Assembly: GCF_020921035.1 (NCBI RefSeq)
Contig: NC_063151.1
Location: forward strand, 7,688,001-7,752,000
DNA: 64,000 nt
Reading direction: 5' to 3'
Origin: Rhodamnia argentea
Lineage: Eukaryota; Streptophyta; Magnoliopsida; Myrtales; Myrtaceae
Shown here: positions 41,242 through 54,999 of the stretch, piece after piece
How positions within the stretch are numbered: the first letter of the stretch is position 1
How the letters are laid out: every line of letters starts with the position of its first letter
Program-made: the position numbers and the translations under genes
Notes under the pieces: model-generated
The model's database searches: none
What the model saw: the letters and a program-made list of their open reading frames with translations, nothing else
What the model was told of the DNA's origin: nothing

Positions 41242-41529
41242 TGCCTGCGAAGTCGTGCGTCTGACCCTTGAGAATCGAAGCAGAGAACATAGACGTGTTA
41301 AGGACTCAAAACAATAGCGACTGGACTGTTGAGCAAACCCCTCGACGAGAGATAGCTGAGTAAAATTAGTAAGCAAACCAAGTATCGGCGCACTCTTTCG
41401 CTTGGGTTACTTGCTTTACAGTCACTGGACGGCATATACGACACGTCGTTTGTCAGCTTATTTCTATAATAGTGCGGTGTTGATTATTAACTAGCCAAAT
41501 AGTCAAAGATCCCAAAAAAGGAGTTTGTC

Positions 41530-41859
41530 CCGCCTCTACATCATGCATCAACTATACTGGAGCTCAGGCCTAATCACTCTACTACACCTAACTACAGTCT
41601 TTCCAAAACCAGAAAAGGGGCCAACAAACAAGCTAATAGCAGCTTAAAAGCAACTCCGAAACTCACACGGAAGCAAAAAGGGAAGGGCATTGCTTCCTCC
41701 TCAGTTAAAAAGCCTCGGCGTTCCTCGCCTTTTGCCGTCCACCTTCCCTCAGGCCTGGTTGGTGAATCTCTACTTACTGACACACCTATTATCCAGGGGA
41801 CAGAACCCTCCTCACGGGCTTTGGTAGCTAACCCTAATAAGCTACCACCTACTCCATGA
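41530..41859 (+). pseudogene. LINE ORF1, C-terminal remnant
   Basis: One frame stays open from the LINE edge to the TGA at 41857-41859 (…ANPNKLPPTP). It is basic and Ser/Pro-rich (LTRKQKGKG, SVKKPRRSSPF), as expected for the tail of a plant LINE ORF1 nucleic-acid-binding protein. The stop overlaps the ORF2 start as ATGA (41856-41859). Confidence 0.6.
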
Positions 41860-42181
41860 TGATCTTGTGTTGGAACTGTCAAGGGCTGGGCAACCCTTTG
41901 ACAGTTCGAGAACTTCGAGCCTTGGTGGCTCGTGAAAGGCCCAACATGGTTTTTCTCATGGAGACGAAGCAGCTGGATGAGGTTGTTCACCGTCATAGGA
42001 GAAGACTCCATTTTTTGGATGGTTTCTCAGTTCCTCCTACAGGCACGGTTGGAGGACTAGCCGTTTTTTGGTCGAACATGGCAGCTGTACATATCATCTC
42101 TGCCTCTGACACTTTTGTTCATCTATCCTACGCTGATCGGGATAGCCAAATGAGTATGGAGATAACCTTTGTTCATGCACC

Positions 42182-45144
42182 TAGAGGGTGCCATTTGGGC
42201 CCGTGGGCCCGGAACCGGCCCGTTGACCGGGCCCACGGTTCCGGAAACGTGGGAATCGGCCCGGAACCGTCCCGGAACCGGCGGTTCCGGGCCGGTTCGG
42301 AACCGTCCACAAACAAAACCAAAAAAAAAAAAAATTAAGTGGGCCGGGGCGAGAGCCGTTGGGCTCTTCGCCCCGGCCCCCCCTTTGGGCCGTTGCCAAC
42401 GTGCAACGGCCAATTTGGCCGTTGCTTTACATAATAATAAAAAAAAAAGAATTAAAAATGATTCTTGCCTATAAATACATATGCTTCCCCTTTAATTTTT
42501 GTCACAAATTCTCTGAACAATCTCTCGAATTCTCTCCGAAATCCTCTCAAATCGCTCAAATTCTCCCAATTCTCTCAATCCCGACTCAATTCTCTCAATC
42601 GGATTTCCGATCAATTCTCTAAAAAATGGCAAGTGGAAGCAAAAATGCTGACAAGGGCAAGATGGCTATGGAAGATTCCGAGTATCCCATTCCCGAATAT
42701 GATCCTCGTGAGTATGCAAGTTGGGAAGACGACGACGATAATATCAACTATGTCCCGATTCCGAACGTCGAGCACATCCCAACACAAGAAAGTCTTCATC
42801 CTCCCACCGGTGTCGAAGAAACATCAACGGCAAATGAGCCGGAACGGAAGGGCCGAGATAATACATCGGACTTGTGGCTACACTTCGACAAGGTACGTGA
42901 TGAAGTCGAAGGTAAGTATAATGTAAAATGTAAATATTGTTCGCAAACATATAAATTTACGAAAGGAGACGGCTACGGAACATTTCGTCAGCATTTGACG
43001 AAAAAACATCCAACGCAAGCGAGGATCGACAATACGCAACAACAAATTTCCGGGCACGCCACTTCTAATCCTCATCCTATATTTCGTTTCTTTGAAGCAC
43101 TTTATAAACAAACATTAGGTGAATATGTTGCCCTTGATCATGCTCCGTTTAATACTCGGTGAAAATTTTAATATGAAATATTTGATAAATACTTGCGTTG
43201 GTTCCACAAGCGCCAACTATTCCAAAAAATACTCTTAAACGCGAAGTTTTTCATTTTTATAAAAAAGGAAAAAAATCTTTAGCAAAATTTTTTTGGAATT
43301 CAATGGACGTGTGCATATAGGTAGCGATATTTGGAGTGATCCTTGGCAAATTCATTCTTATATGGGTGTCACGTGTCATTGGATAGATGACAATTGGATG
43401 ATTCAAAAAAGACTTATTGCATTTCGAGTTTTTGATGAAAGCCATTCGGCTCATAATATTTATAGAATAATTAGGCAAGTTTTAGAAGAATATAATTTAA
43501 TAAATAAAGTATTTTCAATTGGTTTTGATAAGGCCGCCGCAAATACCGCTTCTATTCCCGAATTAGAAAATATTTGCAAACCCACTTTTGACGGACAATT
43601 TTTTCACATTAGATGTGCTTGTCATGTTTTAAATTTATGTGTACAAAATGGTTTACGAACTCTTGACACTTCTCTCGCCCCAATAAAAAGTGCAATTAAA
43701 TTTTTATGGAGTCGTCCCCAATATATGAAATCATGGGGAAAATTTTGTAAACAAAATGGGAGAAGGGCAAGAAGATTTCCAAAAGATATTCCGACTCGTT
43801 GGAATTCTATGTACGAGTTGCTTCGGCAAACTTTTGAATATAAAGATTTATTATGTATGTTTATTTCACAAAACATTCCCAAAATTACTTTACTTCCTCA
43901 ACATTGGGACGTTTGCAAGAAAATTTTAGATATTTTGAAAATTTTTAATGATGCTACTAAGACTTTATCTGGTATTTATTATCCTACAACGCATTTATTT
44001 TTAATAGAGTGTATTAATATTAGTAGTGTTTTTAGTGAATATGAAAATGATACCGAATTAGGTCGAACTATTTTAGTAATGCGAGAAAAATGGTTGCATT
44101 ATTATTTGCAAATTCCTCTTGTCTATTTAGTTGATATTGTTTTTGATCCACGTATTAAATTAGACGGTTTACAAGATTATTTGAATGTGTATTATCATGA
44201 TTGTTTACATTTGGATGATTCAATAGATATTTCAAATATATTAGGACATGTTAAAGAATCTATAGTAGCATTATATGGAGAATTTTGTAGTAGATATGGT
44301 TTAAGTGATTCTGGATCTTTACAATCTTTTGCCTCAAGTAGCGAAGGTGGTAGTTCACTTAGTAGAGGGTATAATATGCTTAAGAGTAGGCAAAAAAAAC
44401 GAAAATGGGCAACATGTAGTATTTCTGAATTAGAAAAATATTTAACCACTCAATTTGAGTTTTGTGATGCGTAACATAGTACAGATTTCGAAATCCTGAA
44501 GTGGTGGAAGAGTCACCAAATCGAGTATCCAGTTCTCGTCCTCATCGCTTGTCAAATATTAGCAACCCCTTCTTCAACGGTTGCAGTTGAACAAGCATTT
44601 AGTTCCGGAGGATTAATTTTGGACTCTCACCGTTCAAGATTAAGCTCGGACTCTGTGGAAGCTCAAGCTTGTGTCGGCGATTGGACGATGGCGAAATATC
44701 GACACCAAGAGTTAGATCGTGAACACGAATTTTTTAGCGATGATGTTGGAGATACCACCGCCACGGGTACCACAACGGGTAGCGACGATTGACGATGAGG
44801 TAAGTTGGGGTTCTCAAAGGTAAAAGAACTACATGGGCTTTGATTCTTCTATCCCCAAGAAGATATGTAGGCGCTTAATGATAATTCATTAAGTTCAAGC
44901 CCATTCCTCTTTTTTTTTTTCCCATATTTTATTACAATGTACAATTTAATTGTATTTTATAATTTATAATTTATTATATTTATTTTATTATTTATTATTT
45001 TAAATATTATTATTAAAAAGGAATCGGAATGAACCGGAACCGCCCTGATTACCGCCGGTTCGGTTCCGGTTCCACCTTTTCGTGGAATCGGAACCACCGG
45101 TTCTCGAACCGGAACCGGCGGTTCCACCGAACCGGCCGTGACTA
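42182..45144 (+). mobile_element. hAT DNA transposon nested in the LINE
   Basis: An exact 8-bp duplication catgcacc flanks it (42174-42181 and 45145-45152), the hallmark of hAT insertion. The ends are tagagggtgccatttgggcc and, inverted, tagtcacggccggttcggtg. Both subterminal regions are rich in ggaaccgg/ccggttcc repeats, likely transposase-binding sites. Removing the element and one duplication copy restores the LINE reading frame (VHAP then NSFSERQ), so it inserted into a then-uninterrupted ORF2. Confidence 0.92.
42626..44792 (+). pseudogene. hAT transposase, broken
   Basis: The first part (42626-43162) has an acidic N-terminus and a BED zinc finger (CKYCSQTYKF … FRQHLTKKHP). The second (43293-44474) has the RNase H-like core (HIGSDIWSDPW, SIGFDKAAANTA, CACHVLNLCVQNG, TRWNSMYELL). 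The third, after the stop near 44472, has the hAT C-terminal dimerisation domain (YPVLVLIACQILATPSSTVA, ILDSHRSRL). Stops and frameshifts at about 43160-43290 and 44472 separate the parts, so no complete transposase is encoded. Length and order fit plant RICESLEEPER/hAT-Ac type proteins. Confidence 0.88.
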
Positions 45145-48100
45145 CATGCACCGAACTCCTTTTCGGAGCGACAACATCTATGGGAGTCACTCAGCCACAT
45201 AAAACAGCAACTACACCTTCCTTGGCTTTGTCTAGGCGACTTCAACGAGATCCTATATGATTGGGAAAAAGAAGGCGGCTGTCGTCCCGAACATTGGCGT
45301 ATATCAGCCTTTAGGCACTTTCTCACGGAGTGCTCATTAATGGAAGTAGAAAGCCATGGTTGCGGGTATACGTGGTCTAATAATAGGGCGGGGCGGTATA
45401 TGATTAAGGAGAAACTTGACAGAGTGCTTTGCTCTCTTGATTGGAGATTACTATGCCCACAAGCTGAAGCTTTTGCATTGCCCGCCATTGGTTCCGACCA
45501 CAGTCCTCTGTGAATTTCACTTCTACCTTCTCAAGGGCCTCGGGTGCGAACTTTTAAATATGAAGCCTATTGGAATGAAGATGCTGATTGTGATCGTGTG
45601 GTATGCGAAGTGTGGATGGACGGCCCTACTACCCCTAATTCTTTTATAGCGAAACTTCTCCAAGTCACCCATTACCTTGCTAAATGGAGTCGAGCTAGGT
45701 TTCCACATGCGGTTAGAACCATCCAAAAGCTCAAGCAGCAATTAACAGTACTAATCAACCAGCCAAATACCAACTATGAAGCACTGGAAAGAGCAACTCA
45801 GCTTAGGAACCGAATGGACCATCTTTGGCAACAAGAAGAAATGTTTTGGGGACTCCGCTCCGTAATCCATTGGCTGGCGTTTGGGGATTGAAACACTCAA
45901 TTTTTTCATGCAACAACAATTCAACATCGGCAACGAAATAGGCTTACAGCAATTCAAACAGCGGAAGGTACATGGTTAAGGGATCAAACGCAGCTACGAC
46001 AACACATCCTAAGCTATTTCGGAGATCTGTATCGCTCCCGGGGGCCTCGGCCTTATGAGCTAATCCTAGCTCATTGCACCAAACTTGTTATGGATGCCAT
46101 GAACAATGATCTAATTCAAAATATGACTCTTGAAGAAGTCCATGCGGTAGTTTCTAGCTAGGCAAGACGAAGGCACCGGACCCCGATGGTCTTAGTGGAT
46201 TGTTTTATCAACACCATTGGGATCTAATTCAGCATGATCTTCTGCAAATGGTAAATGATTTTATGAATACGGGTTCCCTCCCCGCTGTGTTGAACCAAAC
46301 TCATATTACTCTTATATTGAAGGTGCCTCACCCGGAGACCCTTGATCGGTATAGGCCAATTAGTTTGTGTAATTTTGCCTATAAGATATGCTCTAAGGTC
46401 CTAGCTAATCGCTTAAAGCCTCTCCTCCCATCACTTGTGGCTAAAGAGCAAGGCGCCTTTGTAACTGGGCGACAAATTCAGGATAACATATTCATCGTTC
46501 AAGAGGTGCTTCATTAGCTTCGAGTCGGGAAGCGTAAAAAGAAGTTTCAAGCTGTTCTCAAACTTGATATGAGAAAAACTTATGACCGGATCGAGTGGGA
46601 CTTCTTGCGGGATTGTCTTCTAAAAATGGGTTTCCACATACGTTGGGTCACATGGATAATGGTGTGTGTTTCAACCGTTACGTACATCATCAAATTTAAT
46701 GGAGCTCCACTCCCTTATTTTCACCCGACCAAGGGATTGCGTCGGGGGGACCCTCTCTCACCATATCTCTTTATTGTGGTCTCAAATATTTTATCTTTGA
46801 TGCTAACCAAGGCAGTACATGAGGGCAGCCTTACGGGTATCACTTTTAACTGCCATTGCCCCACGTTGTCTCACCTGCTCTTTGCTGATGATTCCATATT
46901 CTTCTTGGATGGCCGATTGTCAGAGTGCCAAAGCCTTGCTCAAATCCTACATCAGTATTGCTTTGCCTCCGGACAGGAAATTAACCTTAACAAATCAAGT
47001 GTCTTCTTCGATAGCTGCTGCCCCGCTTCTTTGAAACATACTTTGGCAATAGAACTAAGGGTACCCGAGCTTACACATACAAGTAAATACCTTGGCTTGC
47101 CATCCGATTGGGGACAAACCAAAAGGCAGCTTTTCTCATGGATCTTAGCCAGAGTTCACTCTAAGTTGGAGGGATGGAAGGAGCACCTTTTCTCCATGGC
47201 GGGTAAGGAAGTATTAATTAAAGCGATCATCCAAGCTATCCCTCGCTACGCAATGTCGGTATTCAAGGTACCATTTTCAGTTTGTTGGGCAATTGAGAAA
47301 AGGATAGCGAGCTTCCGGTGGAAGAGTAATGATACACACTCTGGTCTACATTGGCGAAGTTGGGATCTTCTTAAACGATCTAAAAGAGAGGGAGGCATCG
47401 GATTTCATGATTTTATTGCTTTTAATTTGGCTATGTTGGGCAAGACCGCATGGAGGCTTCATTCTACCCCATCTAGCCTTTGGGCTGCTTTATTTAAAGG
47501 ACTCTACTTCCCATATACTACATTTTGGAAGGCGACAAAAGGTCGCCGGCCTTCCTGGGGGTGGCAGAGCATCTTAACCGGGAGAGATCATATCCAACCC
47601 TATATGCGCTGGCCGGTTGGGAATGGTCAGCATATCAATATTCGATCGGACAAGTGGTCGCCAACGGGCATCATAGGGGGCCAACCCCAACCCTATAAAC
47701 CTCCCCGGGTAGCCGACTTTATCCAACCATCAAAGATATGGAATGCCTCCCTTCTCACGATGTGTTTTCCCCCGTCCACAATCCAAACAATTCTCACTAC
47801 CCCTATAAACCCTCTCGTCCAAGCATACCGTTTAGTTTGGACACCCTCATCCACGGGAGTTTATACAATACACAGTGCTTATCATCTACTCCAATCGTCT
47901 CGTCCATAACAGCTATCTGCAAACCCTTCATCATCATATCGGCACACCCCCCCCCCCAACCCCACATTATGGCATAATATTTGGAGAATCAACGTTCCTC
48001 CAAGGGTTAGGCATTTTACGTGAAGGTTATGTCAAGACGCGTTACCTACTGAAGTAAATTTAGCAAAGAGAAAGATCATACACGAGCCCAGCTGCTCTAT

Positions 48101-49070
48101 ATGTCACGGTCATCCCGAAACCCTGGAGCATTTGTTCTTGCTCTGTCCCCGGACCACAGCAGTGTGGAATCACCAACAACTCCTACCGACCATCAATACA
48201 CAAGGACTTATCCGTATCGAGGATTAGCTGCATCACCACCTACCGTGTGCTCCGCCTCATAATCCTACTTTTGCGCCGTTGATTGCACATGTATTATGGC
48301 AAATCGGGAAAGCGCGAAATGCCCATATCTTTTGCAAACAAGCCCCTGATCCCTGGTATACGATTAATGCAGCACTTACTCATACCCTAAGCTACCAACG
48401 ATGGAATGCTAAAACACATAAGCCACCCAACACGAAACAAGACGTACCGGGATCGTGGCGTCCCCCCCGGTCTGGTACCCTCAACCTCAATGTTGATGGC
48501 TCCTTCCGTCTGGGCAATACAACCGGTGCAAGAGCGGGTATTCTTTGAGACCATCGGGGACGCTGTTGCGGCGGATTCACCCACATGGTGTACGCCACTG
48601 AGCCGGAGCAAGTGGAAGCCTTAGCTTGTTGGATCGCCCTCCGGTTTTGTATTGATCAACAGCAATCGCAAGATCCTTCTGCCTCCAGGACTCCGCAAGT
48701 AATTATTGAATCAGATCGCAGCCACATTGTTGCCGATCTTGAGCGATTTCGTCGTTTGCCCTCAATCGCCATCAACGAGGGTTTCACCGAAAGAAGCGAT
48801 AACAATGTGTCGTCCCGGTTATCCACTCCCATTCTATACGATTGTCTCCAACTCATGGATCGGGCATTGTTATTTTTGGGCTTTCAGCACTACCCTAGGG
48901 AGCAAAATAGGGCCGCCCATTGGCTTTGTCAAGTCCAATAACGTGGGTTTTTATCTAGCGACCGGTTTGACTCATCGCCCTCCGTACTCGGGGCCATTCT
49001 CTTCTCCAAGGCCCATCCTAGATGTACATATTTTCCAACTTAGCAATATAGCCATGTTTTCCGACCAAAA

Positions 49071-49798
49071 AAAAAAGAAAACAAGAAAAGAAAAGAAGGG
49101 AAAAGGAAAGTCCACCGCCTTAAATTTATTGAAATGTAGTTTATACTCCTCCACGATAAAAAAAAAACATGTGGATCCCGCTCTTTAGGCTTTTACGATT
49201 TAAGTCCATAATTTTTCATTAGTAGCTTAGGTTTGAATTCATGAATTGTTCTTGCTATATATACTCTTTTTCGTTTGTAATTGAGTGATATGACAAGAAG
49301 TGTGTTGTGCTAATTATAATGGAATCCTCTGCTAGACGTAGTCCTAATTTAAATATGAACAACATAAAATCTCGTCCCTTAATTTTCTTCTCTTTTTCGT
49401 TCTTCTTACTTCATTGTGATTGTGCATCAATTCTAACACAATCGAGATACGAAAAACTCTAAAAATGGTCCTATAGTAAACTTATTTTCTTTAAAAAGGA
49501 TTCAAAATAGATTTTATTTCAAATAAAGATCTAGAATGGGCTTGAATTTGTCGATTGCCCGATTATTCTCTTGCCACTCGGGAATTATTTTTTTTTTCTT
49601 TGGTCAGACTCGGGAACAATGTTTGAATATTGTTTTAAAATTTTTTTTTTTGCTAGCGATAATGCAAGAGCAAGGGTTGTTCTGAAGAGAGACGTTCCAT
49701 TTGAGGATGAGGTGTTCTCTTCCGGAATGTTCACGATTGGTACGAGAATTAGAAAGTAGGATTAAGGAACATCCTTGCCGGCACGGGAAGGACTATGG
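49071..49798. other. GST-B upstream DNA shared with copy A
   Basis: Homologous to 38462-39157 (aaagtccaccgccttaaatt, ggcttttacgatttaagtcc, ggaatcctctgctagacgta). No gene. Confidence 0.7.
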
Positions 49799-50367
49799 TA
49801 GGGGTGAGCGGTTGCCGATCCAATCCGGTTCTCACAAAAAATGAGGAACCCGATCGGTGGTCTCGGTTCTCACTTTTCGGAATAGTGGACTAGACCGGCC
49901 ATCCTCACATTCGAGAACCGGACCGGACCATCGATCCGGTCCGGTTCCCGGGCGGTTCCAAGGGTTTTCGGTCTACGATTCCGAAAAGTGAATGCACACT
50001 TCGTAATTCTTCAATCAATCACACACAAGTGAACATACAGTCTTCAAGTAAATTCTATTACAAATTTGCAAACATCCACTGGATGCAAACCAAACATCGA
50101 TAAACACGCTTAATTTCCGGATTCATTGAGAAAAATGATTGTTGCATAGCTCTTATTAGGTTTATTTTTTTTTTTATTAAAAAAAAGGACCGGTTTGATG
50201 ATCAGGCAGTCCGGTCCGGTCCATTTCTAGGCTCTGGAACCGGGAACCGGACCGCCCGGTCATCGGTTCCAATTTTAGGAATCGGAAACCGGATCGGATC
50301 TCCCTAAAATCAGGAACCGGATCATCGGTCCTCGTCCGGTCCGAGCGGTCTTTTTTGTTCACTCCTA
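49799..50367. mobile_element. Non-autonomous hAT element in the GST-B upstream region
   Basis: Ends taggggtgagc and, inverted, taggagtgaac form short terminal inverted repeats. The interior is rich in ccggtccggt/ggaaccgg motifs and has no transposase. The flanks gactatgg (49791-49798) and gaccaggg (50368-50375) are a slightly diverged 8-bp duplication, and copy A has a single gaccatgg at the equivalent place. It ends 248 bp before the GST-B start codon. Confidence 0.87.
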
Positions 50368-50491
50368 GACCAGGGGACACCTAAGCCATGACCTGACTCG
50401 GCTCGGCTCGGTCATGGAGACTAGACTTTGAGCAGAGACTGACGCGAGCAATGACAGTATTAAGCACCCTCGTCTACAGTGCAACGAATAA

Positions 50492-51361
<870 letters not shown>

Positions 51362-51800
51362 CAACGCTCTTGAGTCTCTGGTGATGGTCGTCATCTCATG
51401 ATTCTATTATTCAATAGCCCCCGCTCCTTTGGACGAGGCCGTAGCTACTCCTTTTTTACGTTCATGTTTCCCTTTCTTGTTATTCTGAATTCCGTCGATC
51501 TCTTTCCTTCTCGCTAGAGAATATTTCCTACTAGAATGTCTTGAACACTTGGGAGGACGTGTGAAATTTGTTTTCAAAACAATCTAAGGTGTTGGATGTA
51601 CTAGTAAGTAACTTGGTATCAACTATCAAGGATGAACCACGTCACAAGACAACGTCCTAAAATCCAGAAATTCTAATTTTTGAATGTAAAATTCTTTTCT
51701 CAATTTGAGGAATTAATTTTGCTCTCGTCATGTAACTAACTGTATATCTATTTAAATTCATTTTGTACGTTAATGAAAAATCAAATTTCAAAGTCTCTTT

Positions 51801-52546
51801 TACTTTCCTTACCATGATAGGTCTTTCCATATTCTAGCTCTTTCCACGAAACCCAGGTCGAAATACGGCTTCTATGTCTTTGCATATTCTAGCCCTCTCC
51901 AGTTTCCACTACTAGAACCTGGATAAGGTATGGGAGAACAAAGGTTTGTGTCTGAATTTGAACTGTAATAAATGAATCTTCGAGCGGTGTGTGAATAATT
52001 TTACTTAATTGGAAACCAAAAATCAAGGAAGGGATGAGCAGGACCCACGAAAGCATGACAATGAAATTTGTCAAACACTTGATGACAGCCCCTGAAATCC
52101 TAGAACAGGGCCATCATAACCTAAAGCGGTGATATTTGGAATGGAGTTCTGATCATACAGGGCCGTATGTCCATTCGAATCCACGTGCCATATTTTGAAT
52201 GAAAGAACGGGGACGCAACTTCTCATGGCACCTGCGGGTACGGCTTTGTTAAGTGAGGTTGTGGTTGATAATGGTCTTAACGTCACCGTCCGAAAACGAC
52301 AAGAGAACCGGCGTTTCTTGACTTTTGTCATTACATTGGAGTCCGCGAAAATCAATCACCTCCGTCTTACCAACTCCTGAAGAACGATAACAAAGTCTGA
52401 GTCCGAGTCCGTGGAGGTATTCTTGTTTATGGAAAGCACAAGCGTTTTTTAACTTCGAACTAGTAAAAAAAAATTTCTCCTCTTGTGACTTGATCATATC
52501 TTGGTTGAAGCTTCACATGCTTCACTCACTTCATTGTAACGTGCAG
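51801..52546. other. Intergenic DNA, nothing recognised
   Basis: Minus-strand frames at 52071-52497 have no family resemblance. The exon 1 expected for the GST exon 2 at 52547 is not found here. Confidence 0.45.
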
Positions 52547-52882
52547 ATCTATGAGATCGGGAGACGAATCATTTTTTACCAAAGGAGAAGAACAAGACGC
52601 AGCTCATAGATTGCCTCAAGGTGTCGGAACGGGAGCTCGGAGACAAGCCCTTCTTCGGAGGGGCAACATTCGGGCCTGTCGACATCGCTCTCGTCCCCTT
52701 CTGTAGCTGGTTCTACGGCTACGAGAAGTGCGGCGGTTTCAGCATCGACACACATTGCTCCAAGCTAATCGCGTAGGCCAAGAGGTGCTCCCAGAAAGAC
52801 AGCGTGTCGAAGTCTCTGGCCAACCGGGAAAAAAGTCTACGGATTCATGTTGGAGCTCAAGAAGATGTTCGGTGCCGATTAG
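52547..52882 (+). pseudogene. Tau-class GST exon-2 pseudogene
   Basis: A splice acceptor gtgcag precedes atctatgagatcgggagacg, and codons for GELGDKPFFGGATFG-like, DIALVPFCSWFYGYEKCGGF and FMLELKKMFGAD follow, ending in TAG. Frame changes near 52570-52620 and 52825, a TAG in the sequence equivalent to AWA (near 52773), and the absence of exon 1 make it a relic. It resembles GST-C more than GST-A. Confidence 0.8.
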
Positions 52883-53623
52883 AAGCAAAAGGACCTAGGT
52901 CGTTTGGTGGGATGATGGGTTGTGTTTCAATCTGTTATGTGCCATAAGCTTTTCAAATAAAAAGGATGTAATATGAATCGCCGTTTGCTGTGGACAAAGT
53001 TGTTTTGAGGAATAAATGAAACATGCTTTACAATTTACATGGCATCCTCGACCCCTGTTTTCTTCTCTAATGGGAATTACAGCAACAATGCTCAACACCC
53101 GCACTCATCGAGGAGGCGCCGACAAAGGCCAATGGTAGAGCAAGAAGCGAGTAGTCCCGAAGAAGATTTTTTGCCAGGAGCAATCGAGATCAATTTTAAA
53201 AGACAGAGCCTTAGGAACCCCGACGAAATTGAGAATGACGAACATAATCGGTCCCAGATACATAAGGATTCACTCTTACCACAATTTCGCCATTGGTGTC
53301 GGCACAAATTAGGCTTCACATTTGCACATCTGAACTACAACTGAAACTGAAAGGACTAGATCAGAACAGAAACACTTCGAGCTTACTAATAATTTACGTA
53401 GCGACCTTTTATTATTGCACACCAAACACTACCTCAGCACGAGCAACTCTCTGTTGCTCACCATGATCACCAACATAAGTTTCGAAAGAAGACACAGCCA
53501 AGCGTCTCCTTTCCAAAATACCAGAAATCCAACAACAAGAGCAAGCTCTAAGCAGCAACTATTACTATGAGACCAGCCATAAAAAGATAAAGAAGTACCC
53601 CGCAAGGAGTTATCCAGACCATT
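52883..53623. other. Space between tail-to-tail GST copies
   Basis: Probably the 3' UTR of GST-C on the minus strand plus intergenic DNA. The plus-strand frame 53039-53344 (101 codons) has no recognisable domain. Confidence 0.45.
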
Positions 53624-54922
<1,299 letters not shown>

Positions 54923-54991
54923 TCACCAGAGCCTCTGTCAATGCGAACGGTACACACAGTGCTTAGCAAGAAATGGCAGGGGGCAGCTTGG

Positions 54992-54999
54992 GTATTTAT
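54992..54999 (-). promoter_or_regulatory. Likely TATA box of GST-C
   Basis: The minus strand reads CCCATAAATACCC about 118 bp upstream of the ATG, a near-consensus TATA box at a distance that leaves a leader of about 85 nt. Confidence 0.5.

Larger units (their letters stand above)
41856..48941 (+). pseudogene. LINE ORF2 (endonuclease, reverse transcriptase, RNase H), interrupted
   Basis: The endonuclease starts MMILCWNCQGLGNPLTVREL, with the metal-site region FLMETK, and is split at VHAP by the hAT element. It resumes at 45153 (ERQHLWESL, LCLGDFNEIL, GSDHSP). Reverse transcriptase spans about 46190-47200: ILKVPHPETLDRYRPISLCN, KLDMRKTYDRIEWDFL, GLRRGDPLSPYLF and the catalytic FADD near 46880. 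A zinc-finger region (CSICHGHPETLEHLFLLCPR) follows near 48090-48150, and an RNase H-like part (NVDGSF) near 48490. Several in-frame stops and frame changes occur (for example at 45888, 46160 and 46516), so it is inactive. Confidence 0.88.
41530..49070 (+). mobile_element. 5'-truncated L1-type LINE (about 4.6 kb plus nested hAT)
   Basis: Comparison with copy A (…aaagagtttgtc|aaagaaaag…) places the left edge right after gagtttgtc at 41529. The right edge is the poly(A) run at about 49065-49074. It holds the 3' part of ORF1, then ORF2 with endonuclease, reverse transcriptase and RNase H. The 5' truncation falls inside ORF1, as is usual for LINE copies. A target-site duplication cannot be made out, because the A-rich right flank hides it or because bases were lost. 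Confidence 0.85.

Noticed and set aside
42626..44792. A domesticated hAT-derived host gene (DAYSLEEPER type)
   Set aside because: The frame is broken, and terminal sequences with an exact 8-bp duplication show an ordinary transposon copy.
53039..53344. 101-codon plus-strand frame between GST copies
   Set aside because: Low-complexity charged sequence with no recognisable domain.
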